This document shows positions 25,146-34,380 of a stretch of DNA of 64,000 bases, piece after piece. The notes below the pieces were generated by a model. The model searched no databases, was not told where the DNA came from, and saw only the letters and a program-made list of their open reading frames with translations. The position numbers and the translations under genes were made by a program. The DNA is from an uncultured Pantoea sp. (lineage in GTDB: Bacteria > Pseudomonadota > Gammaproteobacteria > Enterobacterales > Enterobacteriaceae): NCBI GenBank assembly GCA_913778495.1, contig CAJYVD010000013.1, positions 1 through 64,000 on the forward strand, written 5' to 3'. Each line of letters opens with the position of its first letter. Position 1 is the first letter of the stretch.

Positions 25146-26162
25146 TCAACAGTTTGTGAGTACGATCTTGCCCTGAGTACTCCCCGCCTCAGCGCGCATA
25201 TGCGCTTCTGATGCTTTGGCTAATGGAAAGATGCTGTCAACGCTTACGTGGATAACACCTTTTTCCAGAAGATGACCGGCCTCAATGAGTTGCGCGCCAC
25301 TTGAACGGACCTGTGTTGAAGAGACGGTAATGTTCCGAAGTAAGGCCTCGCGTTGGCCGTTAAAGCCTAACGGATTAACGAGGAATAATGCGCCGCCCTG
25401 TTTCAGGCAATCCAGAAAGCGCGCCATATTGGGGCCGCCCGCAGCCTCCACAACCAGGTCGATATTTTTTACAACGCGTTCTGCGGCGGTATGGGTGTAA
25501 TCAATGAACTCATCCGCGCCCAAGTGATATAGAAATTTTTCATGGCGAGTTGAGGCCACAGCAATAACGTGCGCCCCTTTCCATTTGGCTATTTGCACGG
25601 CCAGATGCCCTACGCCTCCGCTCGCGCCATTCACCAAGACGGTCTTACCTTGCAGTGAAACCGGCGTATGCTGAAATGACTGAAAAGGGTTGGGTGCGTC
25701 GTTAACGGACTCGACAAGAAATTGCCAGGCCGTGAGAATCGACACCGGCGCGGCGGCAGCCTGGGTATGCGTGATGCTCTTAGGCTTAAATGCCACCTGT
25801 GACGCAGGAACGCTCACATAGTCTGCATAGGCACCGCTGCCACTCATCATCGCTTCTGGAAAACGCACCATTGAATAGACCTCGTCGCCGGGGCGGAATG
25901 CAGAAATATTCGCACCCACCTCGGCTACAACGCCTGATATATCCGTTCCTAAGATAAGCGGGAAAATGGACCCTGGCCGCCATTTAGGCGGTAGCGCCCG
26001 ATAGCCATCACGTAAATAGAGATCGGGAGGATTAAGCCCCGCTGCATGTACCTTAACTAATACTTCATCCTCGCCCACTGTTGGCCGTGGTGCGTCCTCA
26101 TACACCAGATTTTCTGGTCCGCCAAAAGCATGGAGTCGTACGGCTTTCATCACGTTTGTCAT
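25146..26162 (-). CDS. NADPH:quinone oxidoreductase-type zinc-less alcohol dehydrogenase
   Basis: MDR-superfamily enzyme, 338 residues: catalytic GroES-like fold (AVRLHAFGGPENLVYEDAPRP, GTDISGVVAEVGANISAFRPGDEVY) and a Rossmann domain with NGASGGVGHLAVQIAKWKGA for NADPH binding. Zinc ligands are absent, as in QOR/zeta-crystallin members. Likely reduces quinones or enones. It is divergent from a LysR gene with a 90-base gap, an arrangement common for electrophile-responsive reductases, and lies upstream of the ABM-domain gene. Its codon use looks less GC-rich than its neighbours, suggesting acquisition. Confidence 0.88.
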   Translation of the reverse strand: MTNVMKAVRLHAFGGPENLVYEDAPRPTVGEDEVLVKVHAAGLNPPDLYLRDGYRALPPKWRPGSIFPLILGTDISGVVAEVGANISAFRPGDEVYSMVRFPEAMMSGSGAYADYVSVPASQVAFKPKSITHTQAAAAPVSILTAWQFLVESVNDAPNPFQSFQHTPVSLQGKTVLVNGASGGVGHLAVQIAKWKGAHVIAVASTRHEKFLYHLGADEFIDYTHTAAERVVKNIDLVVEAAGGPNMARFLDCLKQGGALFLVNPLGFNGQREALLRNITVSSTQVRSSGAQLIEAGHLLEKGVIHVSVDSIFPLAKASEAHMRAEAGSTQGKIVLTNC

Positions 26163-26252
26163 GTTCCTTTCCCGTTAAAAGAATTCATATAACGCACCAT
26201 ACAACCGATCGCTGAGATTGATAATCGGGCTTAATTTCGCTTTAATTGTGCC

Positions 26253-27155
26253 ATGAAGGAACAAATCGGTTTTGAAAGGCTCACGGGGCTTATTGCTTTT
26301 GCACGCGCAGGTTCGCTTGGCAGCTACACGGCCGCCGCCCGCTCTCTTTCCATTTCCCCTTCAGCGGTAAGTAAGAGTATCCAGCGACTGGAGCAGGCTC
26401 TCGGCGTCACATTATTTACGCGCACCACGCGCTCTTTGGTTTTGACAGCGGAAGGGCGTGCTTTACATGAGCGGGCACTAAAGTTGTTGCGCGATGCAGA
26501 TGAGATTACGCAGTTGGCAAAGCGCGCGCGTGCCGAGCCTGCAGGAACCTTACGTATTGCGGCATCGTTGCCGATAGGTATTCATCTTATCGCCCCCGTT
26601 ATTCCGCAGTTCTGCGAAATGTACCCAAAAGTCGCGATTGATTTACGGTTGAATGATCGCGTCATCAACATCGTTGACGAGCAGATCGATATCGCGATCC
26701 GCTTGGGCGATCAGGCCGATTCAACCCTCCTTTCCCGACGGCTTCCTGCTTATAAAATGGGGTGTTATGCATCGCCAGATTATTTGGCGAAACATCCTGC
26801 CCCGCAGCATCCGCATGATTTAATGGCGCATAAGACCGTCAATTTGCGTTATCAAAATACAGGGCAAACTTTTCGCTGGCCATTCCGCATTGGCGAGCAG
26901 GAAATTGAAATTGTGCCTTCATCGACGGTGATTGTTGACGCCAGTGACGCGGTTATCGCGGCAATTGCTTGCGGGGCAGGAATAGGCATGGCTGCAAGTT
27001 TTATGGCTGATTCAGGGGTAAGGGATAACAGATTAGTGCCTCTGCTGACCGATTTTACCGTAAAGCGGCATAATGTTTGGGCACTGTGGCATGAAAGTCG
27101 TCGTGCTAATACTGCCGTACGTGTATTTCTTGATTATCTTTTTGCCAATCATTAA
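26253..27155 (+). CDS. LysR-family regulator (AaeR/PtxR-like branch)
   Basis: The 300-residue product has a LysR helix-turn-helix ([35 protein letters not shown]) and an effector domain beginning [14 protein letters not shown]. The branch, with [15 protein letters not shown] and low-GC codons, is that of regulators paired with divergently encoded oxidoreductases. The ribosome site before the ATG is weak. It is divergent from the quinone oxidoreductase, its presumed target. Confidence 0.88.
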   Translation: MKEQIGFERLTGLIAFARAGSLGSYTAAARSLSISPSAVSKSIQRLEQALGVTLFTRTTRSLVLTAEGRALHERALKLLRDADEITQLAKRARAEPAGTLRIAASLPIGIHLIAPVIPQFCEMYPKVAIDLRLNDRVINIVDEQIDIAIRLGDQADSTLLSRRLPAYKMGCYASPDYLAKHPAPQHPHDLMAHKTVNLRYQNTGQTFRWPFRIGEQEIEIVPSSTVIVDASDAVIAAIACGAGIGMAASFMADSGVRDNRLVPLLTDFTVKRHNVWALWHESRRANTAVRVFLDYLFANH

Positions 27156-27239
27156 ATCTGCGTTGCGGTTTTGATTAAAAACGCACGCTATTCCCCAACA
27201 AATTGGTTTGCTGCCAGTACTCGGCGAGCGGCTAGAGAA

Positions 27240-27266
27240 TAAAAAGCCGGTCTGTCTCCAGACCGG
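27240..27266 (-). terminator. Intrinsic terminator of the YdcJ-like gene
   Basis: On the minus strand CCGGTCTG (27266-27259), loop GAGA, CAGACCGG (27254-27247), followed by CTTTTTATT. An 8-bp perfect stem with T-run, starting 13 bases after the stop codon at 27280. Confidence 0.88.
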
Positions 27267-27279
27267 ACGTTCGCCCCGC

Positions 27280-28617
27280 TTACTGCACGCCGCAGCGCGC
27301 CAGGCTGCGCTGTTGGATCTCGGCGTAAAGCGCCATTTCGTCCAGCACCGGCGCGCCCAGCGCGGCTTCAAAATCGGCACGCCGTGCATTGCCTGCGCTT
27401 CGGGCTTGGCCAGTATCGCCTAAATTTGACTGGAAAATGCCCGCGGCGCTCACCGGCAAAAAATCTTCGTAGGTGATGGGTTCGGCCAGCAAGCGTCCCT
27501 CGGCCAACAGAGAGTCAATCGATTCGCCGGGGCGCGGCGGCTGCGCAACGCCCTTGTCCGTCAGGCGGTAGCGAAACCAGGCCAGGCCCTGCTCACGCAG
27601 CGACTGCTCATCATCGGGAAAGTCGCGGAAGACCTCACTCAGGTGCTGCTGATGCTGTTGATTATCCTTGCCGGTACCCGCCTCGGCCAGCAGGCGATCG
27701 TACAGCGCGCGTCCTTTTGGCGTCAGCGCCGCGCCGCGCTGCTCTATTTCGCCAAAGCGCGCGGTATGCGTGCCCGGTTGGCCGTCGTTGAAGTGCACCG
27801 CCTCTTCTAATGCCTTGAAGCTGGTTTGGCGTAATAAAATCGGCACGCGCCGCGGCGGCGGCCCCTCAATCAGCATCTTGGGCTCAATGCCTCGGGTTGG
27901 CATCAGCGTCTGCACGCTGTCGATGTCCATCGTGCGCGGCGTCAGGTGATTAATATGACAGCCGCGGAAGCAGACGACATCTGCGATGAGCCGGTGCTGT
28001 TGGTTAAGGGCGTGGTAAGTGCCGCTGTCAACGGTGGTGTGCGCGTGCCAGCGGAACGTTTCCAGCGCCTCATCGACAAAGCGCGCGGCATCAGCAGCGT
28101 TCAAACCACCCTGCTGCTGATGTTTGGCAATCAGCGCGCGACACGCGGGTGTGAAGATATCTCGCGCGGCAAGGATCGCACGGGCTTTATCACGCAGCGC
28201 CGCGTCCTCAATCAACTCCAGGCGCAGCAGCGATGTAAACACGCGGAACGGGTTGCGGTTTAAGTCGCGGTCGGTAATAGGACGAAACGCGGTGGAGTGT
28301 ACGGGCACGCCAGCTTGAGAAAGATCGTAGTATCCCACGGGCATCATCCCCATTACGGCGAACATCTCCCGCAGCGTGCGCAACTCTTCTTGCGTGCCGA
28401 CGCGGATAGCACCGTGTCGCTCAACGTCAAGACGCGCCAGCTCATCGGCGGCGGCGAGGCGCTCTCGCAAAGCCGAATCGTTTTCGAGCGTGCGTTCATT
28501 GACGTCATTAACCAGCTGCGTCAGCGTACCGTACTGCGGCACTTCTTGCTGGTACATGGCAGACATTGCCTGGGAAAACAGCGTGCGGATGGCATCGCTG
28601 GTGAGAAAGTTATCCAT
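27280..28617 (-). CDS. ydcJ: 2-oxoadipate dioxygenase/decarboxylase family protein (YdcJ/HglS, DUF1338)
   Basis: The 445-residue product is of the YdcJ type. Family members such as HglS convert 2-oxoadipate to 2-hydroxyglutarate with a single metal ion. Visible family features: FRWHAHTTVDSGTYHAL and CFRGCHINHLTPRTMDID (histidine ligands), RGIEPKMLIEGPPPRR and ILLRQTSFKALEE. Start: ATG 28617 has GAGG 8 bases upstream; a GTG three codons before is less likely. It lies 87 bases below the aromatic-acid carrier on the same strand and may share its promoter. Whether it acts on 2-oxoadipate here is inferred from the family. Confidence 0.85.
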   Translation of the reverse strand: MDNFLTSDAIRTLFSQAMSAMYQQEVPQYGTLTQLVNDVNERTLENDSALRERLAAADELARLDVERHGAIRVGTQEELRTLREMFAVMGMMPVGYYDLSQAGVPVHSTAFRPITDRDLNRNPFRVFTSLLRLELIEDAALRDKARAILAARDIFTPACRALIAKHQQQGGLNAADAARFVDEALETFRWHAHTTVDSGTYHALNQQHRLIADVVCFRGCHINHLTPRTMDIDSVQTLMPTRGIEPKMLIEGPPPRRVPILLRQTSFKALEEAVHFNDGQPGTHTARFGEIEQRGAALTPKGRALYDRLLAEAGTGKDNQQHQQHLSEVFRDFPDDEQSLREQGLAWFRYRLTDKGVAQPPRPGESIDSLLAEGRLLAEPITYEDFLPVSAAGIFQSNLGDTGQARSAGNARRADFEAALGAPVLDEMALYAEIQQRSLARCGVQ

Positions 28618-28704
28618 GATTATCACCTCGGGCTAGCGGTTGCTGCTACTGTAGATCAACCGGTTAGCCGCGGGTGAGAATTTCGTGGAACTGTGATCGG
28701 CCTG

Positions 28705-30039
28705 TCAATCAGCGATGGACGGGGGGGCAGCGAAGCGCCATTTCAGCAGCAGCATCAGCGTAGTCAGCACGGCAGGCAGCGCCAGCAGCAGGAAGATTTC
28801 ACTGAACGCCCAGCCGAGCGACAGTAATTCCGCCCCGACGAAGGCGCTAAGAATAGCACCGACCCGGCCTACACCGTGCATCCAGCTCGATCCTGTCGCC
28901 CGCGCGTGCGTCGGGTAAAAACTGGCGGACAAGGCGTTCATGCCCGTGTTAGCGCCGTTGAAGCAGAAACCACTCAAAAAGGCGATGCCGCTCATCAAGC
29001 CCACTTCCGCAGGCGAATAGCCCAGCGCCACGATGGCAATACCGCCACAGAAGTAGATTATACCTAAGGCAATGTTGGCGTTGATGCGATCCATCAACCA
29101 CCCTGCGAACAGCGATCCCAGCGTGCCGCCGGCCTGATACATGGCGGTAACAATGGCGGCTTGCGTGACTGACATGCCCATGGTGCTGATCAACGAAGGC
29201 ATCCAGCTGCCAATCAAATAGACCAAAAACAGCCCCATAAAGTAGCTGCCCCACAGCATCAGGCTGCCAAACAGGTAGCGGCGAGACATGACGGTCGCAA
29301 CCGCCCCGCTGTGCGTGCCAGGCGGCTCGGTTGAAGTGTAGTGGCTGTCAGGCTGAACCAAACCGGGATGCATGCGTTCAAGGAGAGTATGGATGCGGGC
29401 AGCCGGTGCGCGGCGGGTGATGAGGAAGCGCACGGATTCAGGCAAGCCGCGCAGCAGCAAAGGCAGTACCAGCAGCGGCAACACGCCGCCCATGAGCATC
29501 ACGGCGTGCCAGCCGTAGCGGGGGAGCAGCCATGACGCAGCGAACCCGCCGGAAGCCGCGCCGAACGTAAAGCCGCAAAATACCACGGTGATGAGAAATG
29601 AGCGCCGCCGCTCTGGCGCATATTCCGCCACCAGCGTGCCAACGTTGGGCATCGCCGCACCCAGCCCAAGGCCGGTGAGAAAGCGAAACAGCATCATCTG
29701 CTCGATGTTTTGCGCCGAGGCAGTCGCCAGCGTCCAGACGCCAAAAAAGGCAACGCTCAGTAGGATCATCACGCGGCGACCGTAGCGGTCAGCCAGCGGC
29801 CCCGCCACCATCGCGCCCAGCGCCAACCCGATTAAGGCCGCGCTGATCACCACGCCCAGCTGATGATTGCTGACGCCCCAGCTCGCTTTCAGCGCGGGGG
29901 CGATAAACCCCATCAGGGCGATGTCCATGCCGTCCAACGCAACCACAACAAAGCACAGCGCAATCAGGCGCTTTTGCCAGCCGGTGAGCGCACTGCGGTT
30001 GATAAGCTGGCGAACATCTACGGCTTCAACGCGGGTCAC
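28705..30039 (-). CDS. MFS aromatic acid:H+ symporter (AAHS family)
   Basis: A 444-residue inner-membrane carrier with about twelve helices. The first helix carries LDGMDIALMGFIAPAL, matching the DGxD motif that AAHS members (PcaK, BenK, MhpT) need for aromatic-acid transport. Loop 2 has GPLADRYGRRVMI, and FLTGLGLGAAMPN is also typical. The substrate is likely a hydroxybenzoate or related acid. It is divergent from a PcaQ-like LysR gene across 315 bases and upstream of the YdcJ-like gene. No ring-cleavage genes are in the window. Confidence 0.87.
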   Translation of the reverse strand: MTRVEAVDVRQLINRSALTGWQKRLIALCFVVVALDGMDIALMGFIAPALKASWGVSNHQLGVVISAALIGLALGAMVAGPLADRYGRRVMILLSVAFFGVWTLATASAQNIEQMMLFRFLTGLGLGAAMPNVGTLVAEYAPERRRSFLITVVFCGFTFGAASGGFAASWLLPRYGWHAVMLMGGVLPLLVLPLLLRGLPESVRFLITRRAPAARIHTLLERMHPGLVQPDSHYTSTEPPGTHSGAVATVMSRRYLFGSLMLWGSYFMGLFLVYLIGSWMPSLISTMGMSVTQAAIVTAMYQAGGTLGSLFAGWLMDRINANIALGIIYFCGGIAIVALGYSPAEVGLMSGIAFLSGFCFNGANTGMNALSASFYPTHARATGSSWMHGVGRVGAILSAFVGAELLSLGWAFSEIFLLLALPAVLTTLMLLLKWRFAAPPSIAD

Positions 30040-30354
30040 AGATTAACTCCTGGAGGTTCATCGTGGTCATCAATTTTGGTAAAAAAAACGGCGCTTATGA
30101 TAGCGCATCGTTAACATTAACCGGCAGCCTTTTTACAGGTAAGTGAGAATTATTCAAAATTATCTTTGCTAAATATATGATATTAAAAAGGCTTATTGAC
30201 TCAAGACTTGGCTTGATTCTATAACGTCAAGTTATTCAATACCTTAGCTCGCGAGACGTTACGCAGTGGTTTTGTTAATATTATTTTGCAGATAAGTTAA
30301 CAGGAATCTTTAGGTTGATTGCCCGCGCGCAGTCATTTTCACGACGTTGGACGC
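30040..30354. promoter_or_regulatory. AT-rich divergent promoter region, AAHS carrier / PcaQ-like regulator
   Basis: This 315-base stretch has no gene. It is markedly AT-richer than its surroundings around 30140-30250, as expected for back-to-back promoters. Repeated TCAAG/CTTGA-like words occur near 30200-30230, but I cannot define a reliable regulator site. Confidence 0.45.
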
Positions 30355-31275
30355 ATGGATAAAAACGCCCTTTTCAATCAGCGCATTCGCCTGCGCCATT
30401 TACACACTTTTGTTGCGGTGGCGCAGCAAGGGACATTAGGCCGTGCCGCCGAAACCCTGAACCTGAGCCAGCCAGCGCTCTCCAAGACCCTCAATGAACT
30501 TGAGGAGTTGGCGGGTGCACGACTGTTCGAACGTGGCCGGCTCGGCGCCCAGCTCACCACACTGGGCGAGCAATTTTTAGTGCATGCGGTCAAGGTGCTG
30601 GATGCGCTCAATCATGCCGGACAGAGTTTCCAGGCGCCCACCACCGGCAGGCCGGTAGTGATTCGCCTCGGGGCACTGACCACAGCCGCAATGGGTATGC
30701 TGCCACAGATTCTCGATCGCTTTCATGAGCAGCAGCCCAATACCACCGTGCAGGTCGCCACTTTACATAACAATGTGCTGCTGGCCGGATTGCGCGCCGG
30801 GGAATTTGACGTCGGCATTGGTCGTATGGCAGGCAGCGAGATGATGGCGGGCCTTACCTATGAACTGCTGTTTTTGGAATCCTTAAAGCTGGTGGTGCGG
30901 CCTGAGCATCCTCTGCTGTGCGACAATGTGACATTGTCACGCGCAATGCAGTGGCCGGTGGTTATTTCGCCGGAGGGCACCGCGCCACGGCGGTTGGCGC
31001 AGCATATGCTGGATGAACAAGGCTGCGCACTGCCCGCCAACTGCGTTGAAACATCGTCAACCTCACTGGCTCGCCAGCTGGCGCTGCGTTATGACTATGT
31101 GTGGTTTGTGCCTTCGGGAGCCATCAAAGAGGATTTGAGTCATCACGCCGTGATCGCCCTGCCCATTCATTCGCCGGGCCCGGGCGAGCCGGTGGGCATT
31201 ATCACCCGCAGCGGGCATGCCTTGAGCCTGAGCGCGGAAGTGCTCATCGCCACTATCCGCAAATTTCACAGTTAG
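30355..31275 (+). CDS. LysR-family regulator, PcaQ-like
   Basis: The 306-residue product begins FNQRIRLRHLHTFVAVAQQG and LSQPALSKTLNELEELAGARLFERGR, the characteristic start of PcaQ/GbpR regulators of the beta-ketoadipate and sugar/aromatic pathways. The effector domain follows from about residue 95. The start at 30355 is chosen by homology; an earlier in-frame codon at 30319 lacks support. It is divergent from the AAHS aromatic carrier and convergent with smrA (4-base overlap). The inducer is probably an aromatic acid or its breakdown product, by family and context. Confidence 0.87.
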   Translation: MDKNALFNQRIRLRHLHTFVAVAQQGTLGRAAETLNLSQPALSKTLNELEELAGARLFERGRLGAQLTTLGEQFLVHAVKVLDALNHAGQSFQAPTTGRPVVIRLGALTTAAMGMLPQILDRFHEQQPNTTVQVATLHNNVLLAGLRAGEFDVGIGRMAGSEMMAGLTYELLFLESLKLVVRPEHPLLCDNVTLSRAMQWPVVISPEGTAPRRLAQHMLDEQGCALPANCVETSSTSLARQLALRYDYVWFVPSGAIKEDLSHHAVIALPIHSPGPGEPVGIITRSGHALSLSAEVLIATIRKFHS

Positions 31276-31838
31276 CGGCTGCGTTTTGCATGGCGCTCGC
31301 GATTATCGTTGCGCGCCTGCTCCGTTTTACGTAAGCCGACATAGAGCGCGCCCGCGCCGCCGTGCTGCGGTTGCGCGCTGCAAAACGTTTGCACCTCCTC
31401 AAACTGCTGCAGCCAGCGCGCCAGATAACTGCGCACGATGTTAGCGTGTGCGTCATCAGTACGTCCCTTTCCATGGATGATCAGTAAGTTACGCAAACCC
31501 TGCTTACGTGCTTCCAGCATAAAGTTAAACAGCGATTGACGGCAGGTCTCCACCGGCTGACGCAGCAGATTCAAGCTGGCGTCCAGTGGGTATTTCCCTA
31601 AGCGCAGTTTGTCCAGCACACCCTGCTGAATGCCCTCCGCTTTAAATTCCAGCGGCGTTGTCAGGGGGATCACCTCAAGAAAGCCACGGGTGAGAAAATT
31701 CTCGGGCAGGTCGGCATGCGCCTGTGCACGCGGCGCCTTGGTAGAGGGCGCTCGCAACCACTGGGTATTGGCGCAATCTTTGAGTGGCGTCACGTCGCCC
31801 ATGGCCTCACGGAAAAGATCGTCATCATCAAGGTTCAT
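31272..31838 (-). CDS. smrA: DNA endonuclease SmrA (Smr domain)
   Basis: The 188-residue product matches E. coli SmrA/YdaL (187 aa) end to end: MNLDDDDLF start, FLTRGFLEVIPLTTPLEF, GVLDKLRLGKYP, LNLLRQPVE, and the Smr core LLIIHGKGRTDDAHANIVRSYLARWL, ending RERHAKRSR. E. coli SmrA is reported to nick DNA; the Smr fold also occurs in MutS2 and in ribosome-rescue nucleases. The minus-strand leader carries a short hairpin (31848-31854/31857-31863) just before the start codon. Confidence 0.95.
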   Translation of the reverse strand: MNLDDDDLFREAMGDVTPLKDCANTQWLRAPSTKAPRAQAHADLPENFLTRGFLEVIPLTTPLEFKAEGIQQGVLDKLRLGKYPLDASLNLLRQPVETCRQSLFNFMLEARKQGLRNLLIIHGKGRTDDAHANIVRSYLARWLQQFEEVQTFCSAQPQHGGAGALYVGLRKTEQARNDNRERHAKRSR

Positions 31839-32135
31839 GGTGTTCTCTCACGCCAGGGCGTGAAGCAAAGGCGGCCTCACGCTTAAAAACAAAATAGTAG
31901 CAAAGGATAATCGCGATCACATGCAGCACCTTAGACTCTTTATCGCCTTCTCAGCTCTGAGAAAAAAACGACAAGAAAGTGCTGTGGATCAAAAAAAACG
32001 CATTGATTAACAATGGTGAACTTTTTAATACCTGAGATTTGTGGGGTTTTTGCGGTAAATCTGCTGCGTGAGGCTACCTTAAAGGACAAAAAATGATAAA
32101 ATTAGCGGCAGTTAATCATTCATGAGGGAACCTCT
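31839..32135. promoter_or_regulatory. Divergent promoter region of smrA and fnr
   Basis: 297 bases without a gene. It contains the smrA leader hairpin and an AT-rich stretch (about 31885-32105) that should hold the fnr promoter. TTGAT at 32003-32007 is one half of an FNR box, but the partner half is missing, so autoregulation by FNR is not demonstrated. No small RNA was recognised. Confidence 0.5.
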
Positions 32136-32888
32136 ATGATCCCGGAAAAACGCAGCATTCGCCGCATCCAGTCAGGTGGCTGTGCTATTCACTGCCAAGA
32201 TTGCAGTATCAGTCAGCTCTGCATCCCCTTCACGTTGAACGAGCATGAATTAGATCAATTAGATAACATTATTGAACGTAAGAAGCCAATCCAGAAAGGA
32301 CAAACGCTGTTCAAAGCGGGCGATGAGCTGAAATCGCTGTACGCTATTCGTGCGGGCACGCTCAAAAGCTACACCATTACTGAGCAGGGCGATGAGCAGA
32401 TCACCGGTTTCCACCTCGCAGGCGATTTGGTGGGATTCGACGCTATCATGAGCGCGCATCATCCCAGCTTCGCGCAGGCGCTAGAAACGGCCATGGTTTG
32501 TGAGATCCCCTTTGAGACGCTCGACGATCTCTCCGGGAAAATGCCCGCGCTGCGCCAGCAGATGATGCGGCTGATGAGCGGTGAAATCAAAGGCGATCAG
32601 GATATGATTCTGCTGCTGTCGAAAAAAAATGCCGAAGAGCGACTGGCTGCGTTTATCTGGAATCTTTCGCGACGCTTTGGTCAGCGCGGCTTTTCGCAGC
32701 GCGAATTTCGCCTCACCATGACCCGCGGTGATATTGGTAATTATCTCGGCCTGACCGTGGAAACGATTAGCCGCCTGCTGGGCCGTTTCCAGAAAAGCGG
32801 CATGCTGGCGGTGAAAGGAAAATATATCACCATTGAAAATCACGCGTTGCTGGCTGAACTGGCCGGACAGAGCGAACAAGCCGCGTAA
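32136..32888 (+). CDS. fnr: Oxygen-sensing global regulator FNR
   Basis: CRP/FNR-family regulator of anaerobic metabolism, 250 residues as in E. coli. The four cysteines that bind the oxygen-labile [4Fe-4S] cluster are present: C20, C23, C29 and C122, plus non-essential C16. A cyclic-nucleotide-like beta domain and dimer helix precede the DNA-reading helix [17 protein letters not shown], whose E, S and R residues read TTGAT. The N-terminus was chosen on homology ([16 protein letters not shown]). It should control FnrS, encoded at 54407-54526 in this window. It is followed by uspE, as in E. coli. Confidence 0.98.
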   Translation: MIPEKRSIRRIQSGGCAIHCQDCSISQLCIPFTLNEHELDQLDNIIERKKPIQKGQTLFKAGDELKSLYAIRAGTLKSYTITEQGDEQITGFHLAGDLVGFDAIMSAHHPSFAQALETAMVCEIPFETLDDLSGKMPALRQQMMRLMSGEIKGDQDMILLLSKKNAEERLAAFIWNLSRRFGQRGFSQREFRLTMTRGDIGNYLGLTVETISRLLGRFQKSGMLAVKGKYITIENHALLAELAGQSEQAA

Positions 32889-32893
32889 TCCCC

Positions 32894-32929
32894 TGCCGGA
32901 TCCGCAATCGTGAGTTTGTTGATCCGGCA
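32894..32929 (+). terminator. Hairpin after fnr
   Basis: TGCCGGATC (32894-32902) and GATCCGGCA (32921-32929), 18-base loop, followed by CCTGTTTTACC. It is a plausible weak terminator between fnr and uspE, which starts at 33007. Confidence 0.5.
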
Positions 32930-33006
32930 CCTGTTTTACCCCTTCTGCGCTGCGATAACTTAGGCTATCTTTACTCCCACCGCCTTTGGTTTGAGGAGAG
33001 TGTCCT

Positions 33007-33963
33007 ATGTCCAGATACCAAAATATCCTTGTGGCTATTGATGCCCAGCAGGACGACCAGCCCGCGCTTCGCCGCGCCGTGTATTTAAATCAGCGTATCG
33101 GCGGAAAAATCAAAGCGTTCCTGCCCATCTATGACTTCTCCTATGAGATGACGACGCTGCTTTCCCCCGACGAGCGCGCCAATATGCGCAAAGGCGTCAT
33201 CAGCCAGCGTACCGAGTGGATCCGTGAACAAGCGCACGCTTATCTGGAAGCTGGCGTAGACATTGAAATCAAAGTGGTCTGGCACAATCGGCCCTATGAG
33301 GCGATTATCCAGGAAGTGATGACCCATCAGCACGACCTTGTGCTGAAAATGGCGCATCAGCACGATCGCCTGGAAGCCGTGATTTTTACCCCAACCGATT
33401 GGCATTTACTGCGCAAGTGCCCTTGCCCGGTGTGGATGGTAAAAGACCAGCCGTGGCCTGAAGGCGGGAAAGCCGTGGTGGCCGTTAACCTGGCCAGCGA
33501 AGAGCCGCACCATGATGAACTGAATCAGAAACTGATCCGCGAAACCACGCAATTGGCGGAGATGGTGAATCACACTGAAGTGCATCTGGTGGGCGCTTAT
33601 CCGGTGACGCCCATCAACATCGCCATTGAACTGCCTGATTTCGATCCCAGCGTTTATAACGACGCCATTCGTGGCCAGCACCTGGTGGCAATGAAAGCGC
33701 TGCGGCAGAAGTTCTCCATCGGGGAAGAGTTCACGCACGTCGCGAAAGGGTTACCCGAGGAGGTGATCCCGGATGTTGCGGCACAGTTAGAGGCCGGGAT
33801 TGTGGTGCTGGGAACCATCGGACGCACCGGGCTCTCCGCCGCGTTTTTGGGTAACACCGCCGAGCAGGTGATCGATCACCTGCGTTGCGATCTGCTCGCC
33901 ATCAAGCCCGATGATTTTAAGTCGCCCATCGTGCTTGACGACGAAGAGGATGATGACGATTAA
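33007..33963 (+). CDS. uspE: Universal stress protein UspE
   Basis: Tandem universal-stress protein, 318 residues, with two Usp domains (about 1-150 and 155-308). Domain 1 starts [22 protein letters not shown]; domain 2 contains [34 protein letters not shown], the nucleotide-loop-like motif. The acidic tail DDEEDDDD is typical. Known in E. coli for roles in DNA-damage resistance, motility and aggregation. GAGGAG lies before the ATG. It stands next to fnr in the same direction as in E. coli. Confidence 0.96.
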   Translation: MSRYQNILVAIDAQQDDQPALRRAVYLNQRIGGKIKAFLPIYDFSYEMTTLLSPDERANMRKGVISQRTEWIREQAHAYLEAGVDIEIKVVWHNRPYEAIIQEVMTHQHDLVLKMAHQHDRLEAVIFTPTDWHLLRKCPCPVWMVKDQPWPEGGKAVVAVNLASEEPHHDELNQKLIRETTQLAEMVNHTEVHLVGAYPVTPINIAIELPDFDPSVYNDAIRGQHLVAMKALRQKFSIGEEFTHVAKGLPEEVIPDVAAQLEAGIVVLGTIGRTGLSAAFLGNTAEQVIDHLRCDLLAIKPDDFKSPIVLDDEEDDDD

Positions 33964-33970
33964 GCTACCG

Positions 33971-33992
33971 AGGGCGGCGCCGTGGCCGCCCT
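33971..33992 (+). terminator. Hairpin terminator after uspE
   Basis: AGGGCGGC (33971-33978), loop GCCGTG, GCCGCCCT (33985-33992), then TCTCCTTT. The stem begins 8 bases after the stop codon. Confidence 0.75.
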
Positions 33993-34380
33993 TCTCCTTT
34001 CCCTCCGCCGCTGCTTTCCGCCTCGCCCTGTCGCGCTCGGCTCAGCCCGTACAGTTCGTTCGCTTAAATATGGTTGGCCACAGCACGCACCGCTCTTTAC
34101 CGGTCCAAAGACGCCGCCACTCTAAAATCTGCGACAAAACCATGCTTTAACAAGACGTTAACGTTTAACCTGTTTAACACCCATGACGCGGAGTTTGAGC
34201 CAACAGGCACATTTACTGCGCCGTTGCGGAGAAATTCAGGCCGGTGAACGTCAACGCAAGGCAGATAAATAGGCTGAGACAGCCGGATTATTACATGCAA
34301 TAATCAGCCGCTAATCTGTTTTACATCAAGAGTCCAGCACGTTTTCGTACTCATTTTGCGCAAGGCGAAGGATCATTTTT
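33993..34380 (+). promoter_or_regulatory. Long leader/promoter region of ydgH
   Basis: 388 bases between the uspE terminator and ydgH with no convincing coding frame. GATTATT (34286-34292) and AATAATC (34299-34305) form a 7-bp hairpin about 80 bases before ydgH. Otherwise I see only AT-rich stretches around 34130-34190 and 34255-34330 that may hold promoters. No known small RNA was recognised. Confidence 0.45.

Noticed and set aside
32003-32016. Possible FNR box (TTGAT-TAAC-AATGG) in the fnr promoter region
   Set aside because: Only one half matches; the second half keeps one of five bases, so autoregulation cannot be claimed.
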